From: Emergomyces orientalis | Lineage: Eukaryota; Ascomycota; Eurotiomycetes; Onygenales; Ajellomycetaceae | DNA: 64,000 nt | Assembly: GCA_002110485.1 (NCBI GenBank) | Contig: MOWL01000049.1 | Span: forward strand, 372,001 to 436,000 | Reading direction: 5' to 3' | Shown here: positions 59,032 through 64,000 of the stretch, one piece after another | Position numbering within the stretch: the first letter of the stretch is position 1 | How the letters are laid out: each line of letters begins with the position of its first letter | Position numbers and translations under genes: made by a program | The notes under the pieces: generated by a model | Told to the model about the DNA's origin: nothing | The model's database searches: none | The model's input: the letters and a program-made list of their open reading frames with translations, nothing else

Positions 59032-60940
59032 ATGCTGAACAAAGTGGACCATTTGATTTCTACGCCTGGGTTTCTCGTTGCAATATGTGTCTTTTCCATG
59101 ATCTATGCTGCTGGTGGTGTGATATATCGATTATATATATCCCCTTTGGCAAAGTTCCCGGGACCGAAGCTAGCAGCCGCGACCTTATGGTATGAGTTTT
59201 ATTACGATGCTGTTTGCAGGGGTCGGTACACGTTCAAAATAAAGGAACTACATCAAAAATATGGTTAGTATATCCTCGGCTAGCTATGCAGACGATGAAG
59301 GCAAGCTTAACTTGTGAATCTTATCAGGGCCAATCATCCGGGTTAGCCCATACGAATTACATATCGATGACCCTGATTATTTCCATGTGCTATATTCGTA
59401 TAGCTGCCCGCGAGATAAATACCGGTATTATCTGGAACCATTCGGTTTCCCACTGTCCGCCTTTGGAACTGAGAATCACCGCAGACACCGTCTCCGTAGA
59501 GCTGCATTGAACCCATTCTTTTGCAATAGAAGGGTTGAGGAACATGAAAACCTTGTCTATCGGCTTGTCCACAAACTTTGCGAACACATGGAACAATTCC
59601 AGGCTACTGGCAAGACCGTGCCACTGTCGCTTGGGTATACGTGTTTGGCAACGGACCTAATCACTTCGTATGTGCTGGATGAAGGTTACCAGTGCCTCGA
59701 TACACCCGAGTGGCTTCCACATTGGATGCGGGCGTTAAGATCCTTATCAGAAATGGCGATGGTATCTAGGCAGGTAACCTGGGTATTGCAGATCTTAAAC
59801 CACTTCCCTCGAGCCTGGGCGGTCGCCTTGGACCCTGGTCTGGGCTTGTTTTTTGAACTGGAAGAGCTCTGTCGTCAGAAGATTACCCGAATACAACGAG
59901 ACAGAGACAGAGACACTTGGGGTACGGAAAAGGAAATATCAAGAGGGTACACGTTGATCGATCAAATCCTTGACTCTAGATTGGCTGTCGAAGAGAAAAC
60001 TCCTGATCGAATTCTACAAGAAATCCGATCAACGATAGCGGCGGGAGTTGAAACAACATCAAATGCGCTGACCGTCATAACATACCATCTTCTTGACAAC
60101 CCAAACAAGCTCCAAAGACTTCGAGATGAGCTTTCTGCCTTGCAAGGTAACTGGGAATCCGAGCGGCAAAGACTCGAGCTGGAAAAACTTCCATATCTGG
60201 TTTGTCTCCTTGCGTATAGAGTCCAGATTAATACAAGTTTCGCTAATTCTTTATCATTAGACTTCGGTCATACTTGAGGGATTGCGGTAATGATCGCCAC
60301 CGCAACAAGTGTGAAGGAGACCGTGCTAAGTGATAATTTCTAGGCTGTCGTACGGAGTGAGCACTAGGTTGCAACGAAAGTCGCCCGACCAGGTAATTCA
60401 TTATAAGGAGTACTGTATACCACCAGGAGTAAGTGGGCAAGCGGTCAGATTTATGATTATGATGAACATGAACATAGGACGAAACCTTACTCATTAGTCC
60501 TACTTCTCAACTGATAGACTCCAGTTGGAATGACATCGGTCCTCATGCACCACAATGAAACCATCTTCCCGGACTCCTACAAGTTCGTTCCAGAACGCTG
60601 GCTGGATATGAACGAACGAAAGCGACTTGAGAGGTACCTAGTGTCTTTTGGCAAAGGTTCTCGACGATGTGTTGGGCAATGGTCAGTTGGTAATTTTCTT
60701 CAGAAAGGAGTTGGATGGAGTTTTATGAGCAAAACTCACGAATCTGACACTTACCCTTTTATATATAGTCTGGCGCAGACAACCCTTATTATTGCCATTG
60801 CTACCATTTTCAGAAAGTTTGAACTTGAACTCCGAGAGACGTCAAGAGAAGACATTGATATTGGTCGTGACCTGTTTGTCCCAAGGCCCAAAAATACGAA
60901 ATCGATTGGTTTACAAGTAGGGGTTTTGGAAAAATGTTAG
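59032..60940 (+). CDS. Cytochrome P450 monooxygenase
   Basis: Six exons (59032-59263, 59328-60199, 60261-60286, 60344-60428, 60518-60681, 60769-60940) give about 516 residues. One N-terminal helix (FLVAICVFSMIYAAGGVIY) should anchor it in the ER. P450 signatures are all present: proline-rich KFPGPKLAA, I-helix AAGVETTS, EGLR (ExxR), PERW, and the haem loop FGKGSRRCVG with the ligand Cys near residue 456. The intron after GQ joins to CLAQTTL. The sequence looks like the fungal group that includes trichodiene-oxygenase-like and benzoate-hydroxylase-like P450s, but the substrate is unknown. Exon 3 is only 26 bases. An in-frame ATG at 58984 would add 16 residues; I prefer 59032 because it puts the anchor near the N-terminus. 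No biosynthetic cluster genes flank it. Confidence 0.9.
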
Positions 60941-62020
60941 GAGCATGGATTCCAAAGTTCTTTCGCAGTCAATCTAGAATAATTCAACACCATTCAAGCA
61001 AGCTTGAGGCAAGATAGGGGTGAAAGGGGGGTGTTTTGTGCCTACACAGATTTACCTCTATATAGTCTGTAAGATGGGGGTGTGGCCAATCACAATGCCC
61101 CTTTCTCGACGCTGTTTTAAGCCCTTTTCTCAACACGTGATGCCAAATATATGCTGCTTTTACCCAAACATCACAATCTCGCCGACGCGATGTTCTATTA
61201 CTTAATGCTCAACTTCGTTGGTAGTTCTCTGCTCTTCAAAATGTATAAATTCAACATCTTCCACCTCGTTCAAGTGTTTCTCTTCTCAAGTGACGCTATC
61301 TCTACCATATTAGAAAATCTAGTTTTTTCTTAACAGTTAGAGCACTGTTCCATCACAGTTGAGCAAGTCAGAGCTCTGTTGGAACCATAAAATTTAGAAT
61401 TTACAGTGTAAATAAGATTACCTATATATCCCGGACATCACGTGACACAGCCTAATAGATCCATAGCTAGCTCCTGCCTACCAATACAAGAGATTAATAA
61501 CCATCCCACAAGGTGACTCTAGTCTGAGTCAGCAGGTCGGCTAAATTTAACGCGTACTAGACGCATAACTTTACATGTTCCAAAACTTCATTTTCCTCCT
61601 CGATCCTTTAACAACACTTCGGAGGCACGTCATTTCTTCTTCTTTCCGAGTTTCTGTTCTCGCATCCTTCAAGCTATGCCTGGTTTTATGAGTCAACTCC
61701 AAGGGTCCTGAGTTTCTCGTCTACGACATCCTCTGAACCAACTTTCATTACTACTGCTTTTGCTAGGAGGCTTTTCCTTTCGAAGTGACCATTTGACATC
61801 CTCTTCTCTTCTTTATCTCTTTTCCTCTTGTCCACTGGGTCTTTCACGATCAGGTTGATAACTTTGAAACTACCATCTCAACGCTCATCTAATTCGCGTC
61901 CTGCCCTTCGACTCTATCCCCCCAAGCGCCTCAAGATGTTTTCGTTGACTGCCCCTAGTAAATCCCTCTGATGCACTGAGCGAGGCACCTTCGGACCTAT
62001 CTACTTTTGTCCAATCCAAG
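60941..62020. other. Intergenic, no gene seen
   Basis: This holds the P450 3' flank and the pyrimidine-rich leader of the HNH gene (about 61570-62020). Nothing else is supported. Confidence 0.5.
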
Positions 62021-63061
62021 ATGGAACTCAAGACTAGATTAGAGAGATATACACCGCTCAATCCAAATGACGACACGGTGCATTTTCTCGAGATGTTCTT
62101 CAAATTTCTGCCTCAGGACGGGAAATATCATCTCTCCGAGGATGTGGTGGGCTGTAAGACAGATGCTAGTCTACACCAACTTGTTTCGAGTCTCGATACT
62201 GGTCTTTTACGCCCCATAAAAGCTAACGGTGGTAAAACCCCTGCTATTATCCCTTCCCCTTGTTTTGGCGTGGAGGACTCGATCGAAGAACTCAATTCTA
62301 TGGATTTCGAGTCTATCTCGCGGAACGAACAGCAACGTCTACGGAACGAGTGTCTTTCAAGGGATGGCCAAATGTGTGTGATATCGAAAGCTCACAACGA
62401 GGATGCCCATCCACCCCCTGATTCGTTGTTTGCTCCACTGGAAACTGCCCACATTATCCCGTTCTCCCTAGGTAGCTTTTCTGATGAAGAAGAGCGTCTC
62501 CGAACTTCTACAATATGGACAAGCATATATCGCTACTTCCCAAGTTTGCGTTCTCGCATGAATTTTACTTTAGAAAATGTTAATGAAGTGGAGAATGCGA
62601 TGATGCTAATACCATCACTACATACCGAATTTGGTCGATTTCATTTTGCACTAGAAGCCACCACTTCGATTCATCGCTATCGCCTGAAGACCTACAGAAA
62701 TTTTGCGACCATAAACAACCATCTTTTGCCTACGAACCGAATTGTAACGTTCACGAGTAACGATACCCGATACCCACTTCCTCATCCGATCTTAATCGAA
62801 ATTCACACTGCTGTCGCCAATATACTCAATGCTACGGGAAGAGGCGAACTGGTTGAAAGAATCCAGAGGGAACAGGGCGATGCTGGGGGTGTTCTTGCGA
62901 AAGACGGAAGCACCGACATTGGACAGATTCTTTCTTGCAGTCGGCTCAACCTGTTAACACAACCGAAGGAGTACGAACCACGGGATATGAAGCAGCCCTT
63001 ATCGAAGGAACAGACCCTAAAGGGGGATGATGTATTGAAAGAGAATCAGCCGGCTCGCTAG
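62021..63061 (+). CDS. HNH-nuclease-domain protein (HNH_2 type)
   Basis: A single exon encodes 346 residues. The centre resembles the HNH_2 domain common in lineage-specific fungal protein families: SRDGQMCVISK, ETAHIIPFSLG (the first His motif), and ENAMMLIPSLHTEFGRFHF (the Asn and last His). The flanks are charged and not recognisable. Such domains bind a metal and cut DNA or RNA in proven enzymes, but most fungal members are untested, so nuclease activity is only inferred; Cys pairs for a zinc site are not obvious. The ATG at 62021 is the first after in-frame stops; an upstream exon ending near a CCTAG at about 61960 is possible. It reads toward the carbonic anhydrase gene in the same direction. 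Confidence 0.75.
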   Translation: MELKTRLERYTPLNPNDDTVHFLEMFFKFLPQDGKYHLSEDVVGCKTDASLHQLVSSLDTGLLRPIKANGGKTPAIIPSPCFGVEDSIEELNSMDFESISRNEQQRLRNECLSRDGQMCVISKAHNEDAHPPPDSLFAPLETAHIIPFSLGSFSDEEERLRTSTIWTSIYRYFPSLRSRMNFTLENVNEVENAMMLIPSLHTEFGRFHFALEATTSIHRYRLKTYRNFATINNHLLPTNRIVTFTSNDTRYPLPHPILIEIHTAVANILNATGRGELVERIQREQGDAGGVLAKDGSTDIGQILSCSRLNLLTQPKEYEPRDMKQPLSKEQTLKGDDVLKENQPAR

Positions 63062-63349
63062 GATACCTGGATACCTGGTGTCACTACTTCAACTACGATA
63101 ACCTGTCTTTGTCCTCTCTGCTTTTCTTCCAATATTCTCTCTTACCTCACTGGGGAGATTGCGAATACTTTGTGAAGACCGTCTAATACGCCATTTTATT
63201 CTTGACGTCCTCCTTGTTTTTTATTTTGTTGCTCACGGTCCGCATATTTTTCTTCTTATCGATCCAACGAGCTCCATCCGGCATAACTGAGAAAGGAAGT
63301 GTTGTATTTTGAAGCGATACCCATACAGCTTTCCTGAATACTGTCAAGT
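63062..63349. other. Short intergenic gap
   Basis: Under 300 bases separate the HNH stop codon from the proposed carbonic anhydrase start; it must hold the HNH 3' end and the next promoter. Confidence 0.5.
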
Positions 63350-64000
63350 ATGACTTCAAGCCCAGGGCCGGGTACGTTCCAGTTCGTTGTGGAGATAGGA
63401 ACATGCTACCACAGCATATTTTCTCTTCATTCCACTTCTTCATTTTCTAGCACCTTATATATCTTAAATATTATTCTAGTTATTTATCTCTCTATAAACT
63501 AACATAAGGCGGGCTTATGAACTGACTATTTCTCGCATATTCAGATACCTACCAACTTGCATTGGCGAAGAACCGTCAGTGGGCCGCAAAGACAGCTGAG
63601 AAATATCCGTCACTTTTTCCCAAACTTGCATCAGTGCAGCACCCAGAGATCCTGTGGATTGGCTGCTCCGATTCGCGTTGCCCGGAAACTGCTATTTTGG
63701 GTCTTCAACCAGGAGATGTCTTCATGCACCGCAATATTGCCAACATTATCCAGCATAACGACATCAGCTCATCATCTGTTATTAAATATGCTGTAATCCA
63801 CCTGAAGGTCAAGCATATTGTCTTGTGTGGCCACACTGCCTGTGGTGGTGTTGCCACTTCTCTGGCAAATACCAAACTAGGGCTGCTGGATACCTGGCTC
63901 ATGCTACTCCATCGATTACGGGAGCAGAATCTACATATCCTCAAGGATCTAGATGCCATGGAAGCTGGTAAGAGCCTCATGGAAATTAACATACAGCATG
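63350..64000 (+). CDS. Beta-carbonic anhydrase, 3' end outside the window
   Basis: The main exon starts at 63545 and is open to the window edge. It carries the two zinc-ligand motifs of the beta class: CSDSR with the first Cys and Asp, and HTACGG with the His and second Cys, about 55-60 residues apart. Other landmarks are PEILWIGCSDSRCPET, GDVFMHRNIAN and KYAVIHLKVKHIVLCGH. The enzyme hydrates CO2 to bicarbonate for biosynthesis; in fungi it is usually cytosolic or mitochondrial. I propose a short first exon, 63350-63371 (start MTSSPGP), whose last base completes an Asp codon with the acceptor at 63544; the 173-base intron is long for this region, so the start is uncertain. About 20-40 residues of the C-terminus are missing. 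Confidence 0.85.

Noticed and set aside
1..64000. Secondary-metabolite gene cluster (thioesterase, P450, aminotransferase, SDR, MFS and Zn2Cys6 factor in one window)
   Set aside because: The parts are spread over 55 kb and interleaved with housekeeping genes (PAM17, IRE1, CCT2, PPWD1), and no core synthase is present.

Overview
The window is nuclear DNA of a filamentous ascomycete, most probably a eurotiomycete (Eurotiales/Onygenales type). The genes are broken by many short introns (about 55-175 bases, GT..AG, several with a clear CTAAC branch site). The gene set is fungal: a Zn2Cys6 regulator, PAM17, DUF6314, a Net1/Dnt1-like protein, IRE1, a CFEM-like protein and a YAT-type amino-acid permease. 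No plasmid, phage, transposase, rRNA, CRISPR or convincing tRNA was seen. The order assignment is inference; kingdom and subphylum are well supported. I rebuilt 21 protein-coding genes exon by exon, checking splice phase at each junction.

Layout, left to right: aquaporin (+, 419-1716); Zn2Cys6 transcription factor (-, 3008-5747); FAR-17a/AIG1-like membrane protein (+, 8262-9644, seven exons); PAM17 import-motor subunit (+, 10679-11715); RRM-like protein (-, 12746-14348); Dal5-type MFS permease (-, 15418-17464) that appears to need a one-base exon; DUF6314 protein (-, 18991-19722); stand-alone thioesterase (-, 21218-22300); secreted GH89 alpha-N-acetylglucosaminidase (-, 23396-25793); then a divergent pair, short-chain dehydrogenase (-, 28091-29162) and MetX-like alpha/beta hydrolase (+, 29937-31427).

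The second half holds a branched-chain aminotransferase (+, 32379-33700); a Net1/Dnt1-like nucleolar protein (-, 34627-38402); the unfolded-protein-response sensor IRE1 (-, 39532-43098); a divergent housekeeping pair, chaperonin subunit CCT2 (-, 44977-46800) and the WD40-cyclophilin PPWD1/Cyp15 (+, 47131-49155); a CFEM-like membrane protein (-, 49698-50617); a gene-poor 4.5 kb stretch; an amino-acid permease (+, 55149-57091); a cytochrome P450 (+, 59032-60940); an HNH-nuclease-like protein (+, 62021-63061); and a beta-carbonic anhydrase cut by the window end (+, 63350 to the edge).

Most of these genes are unrelated housekeeping or accessory functions, and I do not see a coherent new multigene system. 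The most unusual items are structural: the candidate single-nucleotide exon in the MFS gene, the CCT2 start codon alone on its own exon beside a long TTC repeat, and two-intron splitting of the zinc-cluster codons.
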